From Corynebacterium oculi (GTDB taxonomy: Bacteria > Actinomycetota > Actinomycetes > Mycobacteriales > Mycobacteriaceae): DNA of 64,000 bases. Both the position numbers and the translations under genes were made by a program. The notes below the pieces were generated by a model. It searched no databases. It was not told where the DNA came from and saw only the letters and a program-made list of their open reading frames with translations. Below are positions 55,661 to 64,000 of the stretch, in pieces; the first letter of the stretch is position 1, and the number at the start of each line of letters is the position of its first letter. The stretch covers positions 248,001 through 312,000 of the forward strand of contig NZ_LKST01000002.1 in the NCBI RefSeq assembly GCF_001412105.1, read 5' to 3'.

Positions 55661-56214
55661 GCCGCGCGCTCTCCGCTATTGATAGGACCCTTCTGATCCT
55701 CCTTGGCCTGCTCAGCCTCGCCGGAGGCCTCTGGGGCATCGCCGCCTGGCTAGAGTTCGAGCCCACCCAGCAATGGATCGAGCGTATCGACGCCTCCGTG
55801 CTCGCCGATGCTCAGGAATCCCCCTGGTTCCTCGTGGCGCTGTGGGCCACCATGATCCTCGGCATCATCCTGGGCCTGTGGTGGATCGCCGCAAACCTGC
55901 GCCGCCGTGGCTTCAACCGGCAGCGCTCCCAGGCCTCCAGCACTCAGGGCTCCATCGACATCAGCCTCACGCGCATGGCCTCCGCCGTGGGCGAGGCCCT
56001 CGAAGAGGTACCCGGCGTCACCCGCGTGCGCCACAAGGCCACCGTGGATCGCTCCCGACCCACTATCGCCTGGACTATCCGAGGCGAGGCCACCACGAAC
56101 CTCGTGGAACTGCGCTCCGCAATCGAGCAAAACGAGGACGATCTCCGCGCCGCCCTCCCCGGCATAGACGTGGACAGCGTGTACAAGATCAACCTCGCCC
56201 CCGTATCCCACTAG
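55657..56214 (+). CDS. amaP: AmaP-like membrane anchor of Asp23
   Basis: A 185-residue protein with two transmembrane helices (LLILLGLLSLAGGLWGIAAW near the N terminus and FLVALWATMILGIILGLWWI at residues 57-78) followed by a soluble domain (GEALEEVPGVTRVRHKATVD). This is the layout of AmaP, which anchors Asp23 proteins to the membrane. It overlaps the DUF6286-like gene by four bases and ends the operon, convergent with the next gene 5 bases away. Confidence 0.75.
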   Translation: MSRALSAIDRTLLILLGLLSLAGGLWGIAAWLEFEPTQQWIERIDASVLADAQESPWFLVALWATMILGIILGLWWIAANLRRRGFNRQRSQASSTQGSIDISLTRMASAVGEALEEVPGVTRVRHKATVDRSRPTIAWTIRGEATTNLVELRSAIEQNEDDLRAALPGIDVDSVYKINLAPVSH

Positions 56215-56219
56215 GGGAA

Positions 56220-56894
56220 TCAGGCCAGCGGGAGCACCGCGCTCACCACGCCCAGTTCCCGCTCTCCTCCCCCACCACGGGGAATCACTACCAGGCCGGT
56301 GCCCACCGCACCGGCCTTAATCCTTTCCCAGCGCAGCGTGGAATGCACCACGCTGCGCCTTTCCTTGGCGTACACCTCCACGCTGTGCCCAACCACCACC
56401 AGAGCGCCGCTATCTAGCCGACAGGCATACGCCGTATCCTCCATGCGGTCGCGGCGCAGCCCGCTCAGGTCGCGTCGATTTTCCCGCACCGCGTCCATCC
56501 CCCGGATCACTCCCAGGCGGTGATCCATCCCCTCCGCATCGCGGAGCACCAGGGGTGCTCCCACCCGAGCCCGCACCACCTCGCCCAGGGTCCACCAGGA
56601 CGGCTGGCGGGAACGATCTGGGTGGCGCACCACCACCGCACTATCCCCAGGGTGAATGGTCACCAGGTGCTCCGGCTGCGTGGTATAGACCAGAACCGGC
56701 TCCTCTTCCACCTTCAGGGGGTGTTCCCGCAGGATCTGGCGCAGCGCCTCGGCCACCTGTTCATCGGTGGCGCCCCACCCGATGCCGCGATTTTCCAGGA
56801 TCCCCCACAACTCGGAGAGCGCCAGATCCGGCTGTGCCTCCCACGCATCTCGCAGCAGGTTGAGCAGCGGTGCGATTCTGGTGGGGTCTTGCAT
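56220..56894 (-). CDS. Conserved hypothetical protein downstream of tuf
   Basis: A 224-residue soluble protein beginning MQDPTRIAPLLNLLRDAWEA. The N-terminal helical part (residues 1-60, ATDEQVAEALRQIL) resembles a small winged-helix-like fold. The C-terminal half has VVVRHPDRSRQPSWWTLGEV and RRDRMEDTAYACRLDSGALV, beta-rich with many Arg. I do not recognise a named family and assign no function. It is transcribed in the same direction as tuf, beyond the tuf terminator, and converges on the Asp23 operon. Confidence 0.65.
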   Translation of the reverse strand: MQDPTRIAPLLNLLRDAWEAQPDLALSELWGILENRGIGWGATDEQVAEALRQILREHPLKVEEEPVLVYTTQPEHLVTIHPGDSAVVVRHPDRSRQPSWWTLGEVVRARVGAPLVLRDAEGMDHRLGVIRGMDAVRENRRDLSGLRRDRMEDTAYACRLDSGALVVVGHSVEVYAKERRSVVHSTLRWERIKAGAVGTGLVVIPRGGGGERELGVVSAVLPLA

Positions 56895-56935
56895 GGGGTC
56901 ACCTCTTTTTCATGGAACGAAGAAAAGGGCCGCTT

Positions 56936-56968
56936 CCCCTTGACAGGGAAGCGGCCCTCATGCGCGCT
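56936..56968 (-). terminator. Terminator after tuf
   Basis: A 13-bp perfect stem, AGGGCCGCTTCCC / GGGAAGCGGCCCT, with a seven-base loop, just past the tuf stop. On the minus strand TTTTCTTCG follows. It is a strong intrinsic terminator. Confidence 0.9.
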
Positions 56969-56981
56969 TAAGGCTCAAGTG

Positions 56982-58172
56982 TCACTTGATCACCTTGGTC
57001 ACGCGGCCGGCGCCCACGGTGCGGGAACCCTCGCGGATAGCGAAGCGCAGGCCCTCGTCCATGGCGACGGGCTGGATCAGCTCGACGCGCATGTCCACGT
57101 TGTCGCCCGGCATAACCATCTCGGTGCCCTCGGGGAGGTGCACAACGCCGGTCACGTCGGTGGTGCGGAAGTAGAACTGCGGACGGTAGTTGTCGAAGAA
57201 CGGGGTGTGGCGGCCACCCTCGTCCTTGGACAGCACGTACACGGAGCCCTCGAACTCGGTGTGCGGGGTGTAGGCACCCGGAGCGATCACAACCTGGCCG
57301 CGCTCCACGTCCTCGCGCTTGATGCCGCGGAGGAGCAGACCACAGTTGTCGCCAGCCTCGGTGTAGTCCATCATCTTGCGGAACATCTCGATGCCCGTGA
57401 CGGTGGTGTGGGTGGACTTCTCCTTGATGCCGATGATGTCGACATCCTCGTTCAGGTTGAGCTTACCGCGCTCCACGCGGCCGGTCACCACGGTGCCACG
57501 GCCGGTGATGGTGAAGATGTCCTCGATCGGCATCAGGAACGGCTTGTCGGTCTCGCGCTCCGGATCCGGGATGGAGTCATCGCAGGCCTGCATGAGATCC
57601 ACGATGGACTGGGTCCACTTGTCATCGCCCTCAAGAGCCTTCAGGGCGGAGATGTGGACAATGGGGGCCTCCTCGTCGAACTCCTGCTCGGCGAGCAGCT
57701 CGCGGATCTCCATCTCCACGAGCTCGATGATCTCCTCGTCATCCACCATGTCGCACTTGTTCAGCGCCACGAGGATGTAGGGCACGCCCACCTGGCGAGC
57801 GAGCAGAACGTGCTCGCGGGTCTGCGGCATAGGGCCGTCGGTGGCGGCGACCACGAGGATAGCGCCGTCCATCTGGGCAGCGCCGGTAATCATGTTCTTG
57901 ATGTAGTCAGCGTGACCCGGGGCGTCAACGTGAGCGTAGTGACGCTTCGGGGTGGAGTACTCAACGTGGGAGATGTTGATCGTAATGCCACGCTCCTTCT
58001 CCTCCGGCGCCTTGTCAATGGCGTCGAAAGCGAAGGCGGTGTTCTCATCGGGGTACTGGTCAGCCAGCACCTTGGTGATGGCGGCCGTGGTGGTGGTCTT
58101 ACCGTGATCCACGTGACCGATGGTACCGATGTTGACGTGCGGCTTTGTACGCTCGAACTTCGCCTTTGCCAC
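56982..58172 (-). CDS. tuf: Elongation factor Tu
   Basis: A 396-residue EF-Tu. The GTPase domain has the P-loop GHVDHGKTT, the DAPGHADY switch motif and NKCDMVDD. The tRNA-binding domains 2 and 3 include [13 protein letters not shown] and [10 protein letters not shown]. It carries aminoacyl-tRNA to the ribosome. It is a separate transcription unit here, 335 bases after fusA, ending in a strong terminator. Confidence 0.98.
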   Translation of the reverse strand: MAKAKFERTKPHVNIGTIGHVDHGKTTTTAAITKVLADQYPDENTAFAFDAIDKAPEEKERGITINISHVEYSTPKRHYAHVDAPGHADYIKNMITGAAQMDGAILVVAATDGPMPQTREHVLLARQVGVPYILVALNKCDMVDDEEIIELVEMEIRELLAEQEFDEEAPIVHISALKALEGDDKWTQSIVDLMQACDDSIPDPERETDKPFLMPIEDIFTITGRGTVVTGRVERGKLNLNEDVDIIGIKEKSTHTTVTGIEMFRKMMDYTEAGDNCGLLLRGIKREDVERGQVVIAPGAYTPHTEFEGSVYVLSKDEGGRHTPFFDNYRPQFYFRTTDVTGVVHLPEGTEMVMPGDNVDMRVELIQPVAMDEGLRFAIREGSRTVGAGRVTKVIK

Positions 58173-58507
58173 TGTATGTCCTCCTGGACTTCATGGTGGC
58201 TACGACTCTCGCAGCCACGTAATTAACGGGAGCCACGCCTGCGCAAACAAACCCGCGCAGGGCAGCTTTTACACAACGTGCCAGTTACTTGATCCTAGAT
58301 TTATCCGCACGGAATATCAAGCCAGATTCCCGTGCGCATCACTCCCAGGATGCGCCTCAGGGTGCCGTAACGGCCACCTGCCCACCCGCCCGAGGCGGAT
58401 GCACAGGGGGCCGCTGCGGCCCCGGGCCCCTCGCCGACGGCACGCGATCTAGCAAGGGGGCAACGGTGATGCTGTACCCGAGAGCACCTCACCACCGGAG
58501 CACAGGC
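58173..58507. other. Non-coding region between fusA and tuf
   Basis: The 335-bp stretch shows no supported gene. It should contain the tuf promoter and leader on the minus strand. I see no strong stem with a T-run after the fusA stop. Confidence 0.45.
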
Positions 58508-60640
58508 TTACTTGGTGCCGTTGCGCTCCTCGATGATCTTCTGGGCGACGCTGGAGGGCACCTCGCCATAAGAATCAAAGACCATGGAGAAGTTCGCGCG
58601 GCCAGCGGTGCTGGAGCGCAGATCACCAATGTAGCCGAACATCTCGGACAGCGGCACCTTGGCCTTCACTACCTTGGCGCCGGAGCGATCCTCCATCGCA
58701 TATACCTGGCCACGGCGGGAGCTAATATCGCCATTGACCGTGCCCATGTACTCCTCGGGCGTGGTCACCTCCACCGCCATGAGCGGCTCCAGCAGCACCG
58801 GCTTGGCCTTGGCCACGCCCTCCTTGAGCGCCTGAGAACCGGCGATCTTGAAGGCCATTTCGGAGGAGTCCACCTCGTGGTAGGCACCGTCGAGCAGGGT
58901 AGCCTTGACGTTCACCAGCGGGAAGCCCGCCAGGTAACCGTACTGCATGGCGTCCTGCACGCCCGCGTCCACAGAGGGGATGTACTCCTTGGGCACGCGG
59001 CCGCCGGTAACGGCGTTCTCGAACTTGTAGGTCGCGGACTCGCCCTCTTCCAGCTCGTCCTCGGCGGGAGCGTAGGGCTCGAAGGCCATGATGACCTTGG
59101 CGAACTGGCCGGAACCACCCGTCTGCTTCTTGTGGGTGTATTCCAGCTTCTCCACGGCCTTGCGGATGGTCTCGCGGTACGCCACCTGCGGGGCACCCAC
59201 GTTGGCCTCCACCTTGAACTCGCGCTTCATGCGATCCACGAACACGTCCAGGTGCAGCTCGCCCATGCCGCCGATCACGGTCTGGCCGGACTCCTCGTCC
59301 AGCTCCACGGTGAAGGTGGGATCCTCCTCCGAGAGCTTCTGGATGGCCACACCCAGCTTCTCCTGATCGGACTTGGTCTTGGGCTCGATGGACACCTTGA
59401 TCACCGGATCCGGGAAGTCCATGGACTCCAGGATGATCGGATCGCTCTGGGAGCAGAGGGTGTCACCCGTGGTGGTGTCCTTCAAGCCAATCACGGCGTA
59501 GATGTTACCGGCGTGGGCAAAGTCCACCGGGTTTTCCTTGTTGGCGTGCATCTGGAAGAGCTTGCCCAGACGCTCCTTCTTACCCTTGGTGGAATTGAGC
59601 ACCTGCTCGCCCGGCTCCATGGTGCCGGAGTACACGCGCACGAAGGTAAGGCGACCAAAGAACGGGTGGGAGGCGATCTTGAAGGCCAGGGCGGACAGCG
59701 GGGAATCGTCGGAGGGCTTGCGGGTCAGCTCCACGGACTCGTCGCCCACCTGGTGGCCGTGCACCTCTCCCACGTCCAGGGGCGTGGGCAGGTAGTCCAC
59801 CACGGCGTCGAGAAGCGGCTGCACGCCCTTGTTGCGGTAGGCGGTGCCGCAGAACACCGGGTAGACCTCGGAGTTCACGGTCATCTTGCGGATGGCCGCC
59901 TTGATCTCCTCAACGGTCAGCTCCTCGCCGCCGAAGTACTTCTCCATGAGGGCCTCGTCGGACTCCGCCACGGCCTCCAGCAGCTTCTCGCGGTACTCCT
60001 CGGCCTTCTCCTGAAGGTCGGCGGGGATCTCCTGGTACTCCGGCTCGGCGCCCACCTCAACCTTGCCCGGCCACACGATGGCGCGCATGTTGATGAGGTC
60101 CACCACGCCTTCGAAGTCATCCTCCGCGCCGATGGGCAGCTGCATCACCAAGGGCTTCGCGCCCAGGCGATCCACGATGGTACCCACGGTGTAGTAGAAG
60201 TCCGCACCGAGCTTGTCCATCTTGTTCACGAAGCAGATGCGCGGGACGTCGTACTTGGTGGCCTGGCGCCACACCTGCTCGGACTGGGGCTCCACGCCCT
60301 CCTTGCCGTCGAACACGGCCACGGCGCCGTCGAGCACGCGCAGGGAGCGCTCCACCTCCACGGTGAAGTCCACGTGGCCCGGCGTATCAATGATGTTGAC
60401 CTGGTGGCCCTCCCAGAAGCAGGTCACGGCGGCGGAGGTAATGGTGATGCCGCGTTCCTTCTCCTGCTCCATCCAGTCGGTGGTGGAGGCGCCGTCGTGC
60501 GTCTCGCCCACCTTGCGGTTAATACCGGTGTAGAAAAGGATGCGCTCGGTGGTGGTGGTCTTACCGGCATCAATGTGCGCCATGATGCCGATGTTGCGGA
60601 CCTTCTTGAGATCCTTAAGCACTTCTTGTGCCACAGTCAT
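58508..60640 (-). CDS. fusA: Elongation factor G
   Basis: A 710-residue translocase. The G domain has [13 protein letters not shown], the switch motif [16 protein letters not shown] and [12 protein letters not shown]. Domains 2-5 include [37 protein letters not shown] and the domain 4/5 [15 protein letters not shown]. The length is normal. It follows rpsG on the same strand after a 319-bp gap. Confidence 0.98.
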   Translation of the reverse strand: MTVAQEVLKDLKKVRNIGIMAHIDAGKTTTTERILFYTGINRKVGETHDGASTTDWMEQEKERGITITSAAVTCFWEGHQVNIIDTPGHVDFTVEVERSLRVLDGAVAVFDGKEGVEPQSEQVWRQATKYDVPRICFVNKMDKLGADFYYTVGTIVDRLGAKPLVMQLPIGAEDDFEGVVDLINMRAIVWPGKVEVGAEPEYQEIPADLQEKAEEYREKLLEAVAESDEALMEKYFGGEELTVEEIKAAIRKMTVNSEVYPVFCGTAYRNKGVQPLLDAVVDYLPTPLDVGEVHGHQVGDESVELTRKPSDDSPLSALAFKIASHPFFGRLTFVRVYSGTMEPGEQVLNSTKGKKERLGKLFQMHANKENPVDFAHAGNIYAVIGLKDTTTGDTLCSQSDPIILESMDFPDPVIKVSIEPKTKSDQEKLGVAIQKLSEEDPTFTVELDEESGQTVIGGMGELHLDVFVDRMKREFKVEANVGAPQVAYRETIRKAVEKLEYTHKKQTGGSGQFAKVIMAFEPYAPAEDELEEGESATYKFENAVTGGRVPKEYIPSVDAGVQDAMQYGYLAGFPLVNVKATLLDGAYHEVDSSEMAFKIAGSQALKEGVAKAKPVLLEPLMAVEVTTPEEYMGTVNGDISSRRGQVYAMEDRSGAKVVKAKVPLSEMFGYIGDLRSSTAGRANFSMVFDSYGEVPSSVAQKIIEERNGTK

Positions 60641-60959
60641 ACCCCAACTTCAACGTTGTGGACGGCCCCGCGCCGCTCCCCTGTTCCAGGGCAGCACGGC
60701 ACGGGGGCGTGCCGGGTGGATAATTCTCGTTCAATTGTGCCATTCTTTGCCGCCGCAGGCATGGCGCAGCACGGCGCCATGCTCTCCCGCTTATCGACGG
60801 CCCCCGCGCGCAGGTAGCGCGCGCACGAAAACGGCCCTCACGGCAAGGCTTGTCCCCGGGCGGGCGCGCCGCCTCGCACAACGCGGGCGGGCACGGGGCA
60901 CCGCAGGGACAATCTCACGGAAAGGGCCGTCCTCATATTCCTGGCAACGCTCGCTAGGA
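60641..60959. other. Non-coding region between rpsG and fusA
   Basis: No gene is supported. A widely spaced pair, ACGGCCCT / AGGGCCGT, with TTTTCG beyond on the minus strand, could form a large terminator-like hairpin between rpsG and fusA. One copy of the dispersed GCTTATCGACG motif lies at 60789-60799. Confidence 0.4.
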
Positions 60960-61427
60960 CTACCAGCGGTAGTGAGCGAAGGCGCGGTTGGCCTCGGCCA
61001 TCTTGTGCGTATCCTCGCGGCGCTTCACGGAAGCGCCCAGGCCGTTAGAGGCGTCCAGGATCTCATTGGCCAGGCGATCCATCATGGTGTGCTCGCGGCG
61101 CTGACGGGTGAAGGTCACCAACCAGCGCAGGGCCAGGGTGTTGGAGCGGCCCGGCTTGACCTCCACCGGCACCTGGTAGGTGGCGCCACCCACGCGGCGG
61201 GAACGAACCTCCAGGTCGGGGCGGATGTTGCCCAGGGCCTTCTCCAGGGTGCCCACGGGATCGGTGCCGGTCTTATCGCGGCACTTCTCCAGCGCGCCGT
61301 ACACGATGCGCTGGGCGGTGGACTTCTTACCATCAAGGAGAACCTTGTTCACCAGCTGGGTGACCAGCTCGGAATCGTAAACCGGATCCTTGATAATTTC
61401 GCGCTTCGGTGCTCGGGACTTACGCAT
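60960..61427 (-). CDS. rpsG: 30S ribosomal protein S7
   Basis: A 155-residue S7 that organises the 16S head: [40 protein letters not shown] and [10 protein letters not shown] at the end. It lies 6 bases after rpsL, so both are in the str operon. Confidence 0.97.
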   Translation of the reverse strand: MRKSRAPKREIIKDPVYDSELVTQLVNKVLLDGKKSTAQRIVYGALEKCRDKTGTDPVGTLEKALGNIRPDLEVRSRRVGGATYQVPVEVKPGRSNTLALRWLVTFTRQRREHTMMDRLANEILDASNGLGASVKRREDTHKMAEANRAFAHYRW

Positions 61428-61433
61428 GGTGCT

Positions 61434-61805
61434 TTACTTCTCCTTCTTCGCGCCGTAACGGGAACGAGCCTGCTTACGATCCTTCACACCCTGGGTATCG
61501 AGGGCACCGCGAATGATCTTGTAGCGCACACCCGGGAGGTCCTTCACACGACCACCACGCACGAGCACCATGGAGTGCTCCTGGAGGTTGTGGCCCTCGC
61601 CCGGAATGTAAGCGGAAACCTCAATGCCGGAGGTCAGGCGCACACGGGCAACCTTACGCAGAGCCGAGTTCGGCTTCTTCGGGGTGGTGGTGTACACACG
61701 GGTGCACACGCCACGGCGCTGGGGCGAACCCTTCAGCGCAGCGGTGGCCACCTTGGTGGACTTGGAGTGGCGGCCCTTGCGGACCAGCTGCTGAATAGTG
61801 GGCAT
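61434..61805 (-). CDS. rpsL: 30S ribosomal protein S12
   Basis: A 123-residue S12, [20 protein letters not shown] then [20 protein letters not shown] and [20 protein letters not shown]. The two streptomycin-determining positions carry the sensitive-type residues: Lys in TTPKKPNS and Lys in GRVKDLPG. Start 61805 matches the family; the longer frame upstream is not conserved. Confidence 0.97.
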   Translation of the reverse strand: MPTIQQLVRKGRHSKSTKVATAALKGSPQRRGVCTRVYTTTPKKPNSALRKVARVRLTSGIEVSAYIPGEGHNLQEHSMVLVRGGRVKDLPGVRYKIIRGALDTQGVKDRKQARSRYGAKKEK

Positions 61806-62058
61806 AAACCATCCTCTGTTGAACTGAACAGTCATGTGGCAAACATGCAAAAAAAGGGGCTCTTCTCCGGGGCCCTGCCGCATGTTCACCGCCGACCCAC
61901 GGTGGTTGCCGATCATGCTTAGCGACGCCCAGGGGTCAGGGGAATTGTCCCGCGCGAGGCGGGAGACGAGGTTAAGGGTACAGGTTCATTGGGGGCCAAG
62001 GCAAATGCAGCCAGCCCTTGCACCCGCATGGGATCCCCCAATCTGACACATCACCCCT
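61806..62058. other. Non-coding region upstream of rpsL and Fic gene
   Basis: The divergent intergenic region has no supported gene. It should hold the str operon promoter on the minus strand. Its right end, from 62059 on, carries the Fic operator. Confidence 0.4.
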
Positions 62059-62125
62059 ATATGTCCGGTTATACTCTGCCCACGCCCTCCTTATCCGACA
62101 TATCTGGGTGATATGTCGGATAAGG
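62059..62125 (+). promoter_or_regulatory. Palindromic operator upstream of Fic gene
   Basis: A perfect inverted repeat with 16-bp arms, CCTTATCCGACATATC / GATATGTCGGATAAGG, and a five-base loop lies at 62089-62125, ending 25 bases before the ATG. A related half-site, ATATGTCCGGTTAT, lies at 62059-62072 and overlaps a TATACT -10 box at 62070-62075. The arrangement suits a repressor site over promoter and leader. The same stem could also fold in the mRNA 5' to the ribosome-binding site. Confidence 0.7.
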
Positions 62126-62150
62126 GATTGCCCTCTCCCAAGGAGTCCTC

Positions 62151-63359
62151 ATGACCTATCGCAGCCTCAAGACTGAGTTCCATGCGAACGGTCCCCACGC
62201 TGCTACCAAACTCTTAGAGCAGCGACGCCACTCAGACTCCACTCTCCATTGGCCATTTCACGTAGGAGATGAACAACTCTTCTGTGTCTTAAGCCTTGAC
62301 GTCCACGCCTACACCGAGAAGATTCTGAACACCGAACGCACCATCGCCCTCCAGTGGAACGAACTCAACGGTGCCGCACAGCACCATTATTTGCGTTCGC
62401 TCATCGTCGAGGAGGTAATGGCAACAAACGCCATTGAGCAAATACACTCCACCCGCAAGGAACTCACTGCGGCGTTGAACGCTGCGGAGTCAACCGACCC
62501 CACCACAACGCGCTTCCGAGAAGCAGTGCGGCTCTACCTTGACACCCTCTCCAAGGACGTCACCTTACCCCAAACCCCGGAGGAAATACGGGCCCTCTAC
62601 GACCGCCTCATGCTCGACGAGATTTCCAAAGAGGATCACCCGGACGGCAGTCTGTTCCGTGCCAATCGCGTGTACGTCAGTAACGGCACCAAAGAAGTCC
62701 ACCGAGGCGTGCACCCGGAGTCCGCAATCATCGAGGGGCTTGGGGCCATGCTGCACAGCATGAATGACCATGAATCACCGGCTCCATTGGTGAGTACTCT
62801 GATGTGCCACTTCATGTTCGAGTACCTCCACCCCTTTTATGACGGCAACGGTCGCCTGGGCCGCTACCTCCTCGGCTTATGTCTTACCCAGGTGCTCTCC
62901 GCCCCCACCGCGCTCTCCCTGTCCCGCACTCTGAGTCGAAATAAGGAGGTGTATTACAAGGCGTTTCTTGAGACAGAAAATCCCCTCAATCACGCGGACG
63001 GCACGATCTTCGCCTGCCGTTTGCTCCATCTCGTACACACAGCACAGCGCAACCTCAGCGCGGAGATAAGCGAAAGAAAACAGTCCCTCGACACCCTGTG
63101 GAGTTCCGTGGAGCAACTCAGCAATCGGTTTGAGGAACAAGAGATGGCCATCCTCTTTGTTCTGGGGCAGGCTCACCTCTTTAATTCCGAGAGCGGAATA
63201 CTCCATCGAACCGTGGTGGAGTACGTCCCCACCGGGGATCGACAAACACGCCGCTGGACAACCCGGCTCCAGGAGCGTGGCCTCGTAGAACTACGTGGCG
63301 AACGTCCCCTGCGCTACGGTCTCACGGCCGAGAGTCGAAACCTGCTCGGATTGGAATAG
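62151..63359 (+). CDS. Fic-domain protein with C-terminal winged helix
   Basis: A 402-residue Fic protein. The catalytic loop is HPFYDGNGRLGR, with all residues needed for AMP transfer to a target hydroxyl. An inhibitory-type helix precedes the core: SLIVEEVMATNAIEQIHSTR fits [S/T]xxxE as T-N-A-I-E, as in class II Fic proteins that carry their own inhibitor, though Q rather than G/N follows the Glu. The C-terminal 60 residues (HRTVVEYVPTGDRQTRRWTT... YGLTAESRN) form a probable winged helix that could bind the palindromic operator upstream. AAGGAG precedes the ATG. It sits alone between rpsL and rpoC. The target is unknown. Confidence 0.88.
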   Translation: MTYRSLKTEFHANGPHAATKLLEQRRHSDSTLHWPFHVGDEQLFCVLSLDVHAYTEKILNTERTIALQWNELNGAAQHHYLRSLIVEEVMATNAIEQIHSTRKELTAALNAAESTDPTTTRFREAVRLYLDTLSKDVTLPQTPEEIRALYDRLMLDEISKEDHPDGSLFRANRVYVSNGTKEVHRGVHPESAIIEGLGAMLHSMNDHESPAPLVSTLMCHFMFEYLHPFYDGNGRLGRYLLGLCLTQVLSAPTALSLSRTLSRNKEVYYKAFLETENPLNHADGTIFACRLLHLVHTAQRNLSAEISERKQSLDTLWSSVEQLSNRFEEQEMAILFVLGQAHLFNSESGILHRTVVEYVPTGDRQTRRWTTRLQERGLVELRGERPLRYGLTAESRNLLGLE

Positions 63360-63382
63360 CGCCCCTACAGCCCAAAAGCCAA

Positions 63383-63418
63383 AGGCCCGCCCCTCCCTTC
63401 TCGGGAGGAAGCGGGCCT
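63383..63418. terminator. Terminator between Fic gene and rpoC
   Basis: The outer stem AGGCCCGC / GCGGGCCT and the inner CCTCCC / GGGAGG form a strong hairpin between convergent genes. It is followed on the minus strand by TTTGGCTTTTGG. Confidence 0.8.
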
Positions 63419-63441
63419 CAAGCCGCCGGGGACTCTAGATC

Positions 63442-64000
63442 CTACAACTCAAACGCCTCTTCCAGCGGCACGGAGGCGCCGGTGAACTCACCGAAGCCGT
63501 CGTCGCCGTAGATTGCCTCCCCGTAGGTGGGGATCGCGTAGGCGGCGTTGCGGGCCTCCTCGGTGGGCGTGACCGTGATGTTGCGGTAGCGCGAGATACC
63601 CGTGCCGGCCGGGATCAACTTACCGATGATCACGTTCTCCTTCAGACCGATGAGCTTGTCGGAGCGCTTGTTGATCGCGGCGTCGGTCAGCACGCGGGTG
63701 GTCTCCTGGAAGGAGGCCGCCGAGAGCCAGGACTCCGTGGCCAGCGAGGCCTTGGTGATACCCATGATCTCACTGCGCAGCTCGGCGGGGCTACCACCGG
63801 CGGCGAGGGCCTCGGCGTTGGCGGCCTTGGCCTCGGAGAGATCCACGAGGGTACCGGGCAGGAACTCGGTGGAGCCGGAGTCGATCACGGTGCCGCGGCG
63901 CAGCATCTGGCGAATGATGATCTCGATGTGCTTATCGTGGATCGCCACTCCCTGCGTGCGGTACACGGCCTGCACCTCGTCGATGAGGTGCTTCTCCACG
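63442..64000 (-). CDS. rpoC: RNA polymerase beta' subunit, C-terminal end
   Basis: The last 186 or so residues of RpoC; the gene continues beyond the right edge. Recognisable segments are [20 protein letters not shown] (conserved near the beta' C terminus), [40 protein letters not shown] and [20 protein letters not shown]. The C-terminal tail is the short acidic actinobacterial type. Only the 3' end is visible. Confidence 0.96.
   Translation of the reverse strand, partial: VEKHLIDEVQAVYRTQGVAIHDKHIEIIIRQMLRRGTVIDSGSTEFLPGTLVDLSEAKAANAEALAAGGSPAELRSEIMGITKASLATESWLSAASFQETTRVLTDAAINKRSDKLIGLKENVIIGKLIPAGTGISRYRNITVTPTEEARNAAYAIPTYGEAIYGDDGFGEFTGASVPLEEAFEL

Noticed and set aside
58289..60817. 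842-codon plus-strand frame opposite fusA
   Set aside because: Complement of EF-G, whose motifs are all present. The Leu/His/Val-rich translation has no family features.
1..64000. CRISPR array, tRNA or rRNA genes
   Set aside because: I found no regularly spaced direct repeats with unique spacers, no cloverleaf with a plausible anticodon and no rRNA-like segment. The only regular array (1045-1191) has degenerate 40-bp units without spacers of the CRISPR kind.

Overview
The window looks like a Corynebacterium chromosome of fairly high GC (my estimate). The evidence is the rpoC-rpsL-rpsG-fusA-tuf, S10/spc and rpsM-rpsK-rpsD-rpoA-rplQ-truA gene order, an ESX-4-type type VII secretion locus beside truA, a PtsS-type sucrose EII and a DtxR-like box. 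I cannot name the species. Almost all genes from 63.9 kb back to 19.4 kb read on the minus strand, so the natural reading order is right to left.

Accessory block (1-13.9 kb). This is an integrated plasmid- or ICE-like element whose far end lies outside the window. It holds the end of a long coiled-coil protein, a repeat-rich non-coding segment with a degenerate 40-bp period, and a decayed IS6-family copy. A complete mercury cluster follows: merR, its operator, merA, merB, a MerF-like protein, a thioredoxin-like lipoprotein and a CcdA-like protein. Then come ssb, a 47-codon small ORF, a DUF4192 protein, a small resolvase, a DUF262-HNH nuclease paired with an EcoRI-type adenine methylase, and a large serine recombinase. 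The recombinase gene starts about 35 bp from the junction with the host chromosome.

ESX-4 locus (13.9-19.3 kb). The element interrupts eccC inside its Walker A (P-loop) codons. The remaining eccC 5' part also carries an in-frame TAA and a frameshift. eccD, mycP and eccB are intact. The rest of eccC, and probably esx and rplM-rpsI, should lie on the far side of the element.

Housekeeping core (19.4-63.9 kb). A large membrane protein, truA, a small membrane protein, rplQ-rpoA-rpsD-rpsK-rpsM-infA, an L,D-transpeptidase, a frameshifted map, adk-secY, rplO-rpmD-rpsE-rplR-rplF-rpsH, rplE-rplX-rplN, rpsQ back to rpsJ, tuf, fusA, rpsG, rpsL and the 3' end of rpoC. The ribosomal run is split by two accessory islands. 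The first (34.2-37.0 kb) has an FdhD-like protein without its CxxC, a secreted lipase and cyanase. The second (38.5-46.9 kb) has a sucrose cluster with a broken PTS permease, an orphan aryl-acid AMP ligase behind a DtxR-like box, and three tandem secreted paralogues of unknown function. An Asp23/AmaP envelope-stress operon (53.1-56.2 kb) sits between rpsJ and tuf. A Fic-domain protein behind a perfect 16-bp-arm palindrome lies between rpsL and rpoC.

Decay is a theme: eccC, map, ptsS and the IS6 transposase are all interrupted. Several lesions are single-base changes in short runs, so sequencing error has to be excluded.
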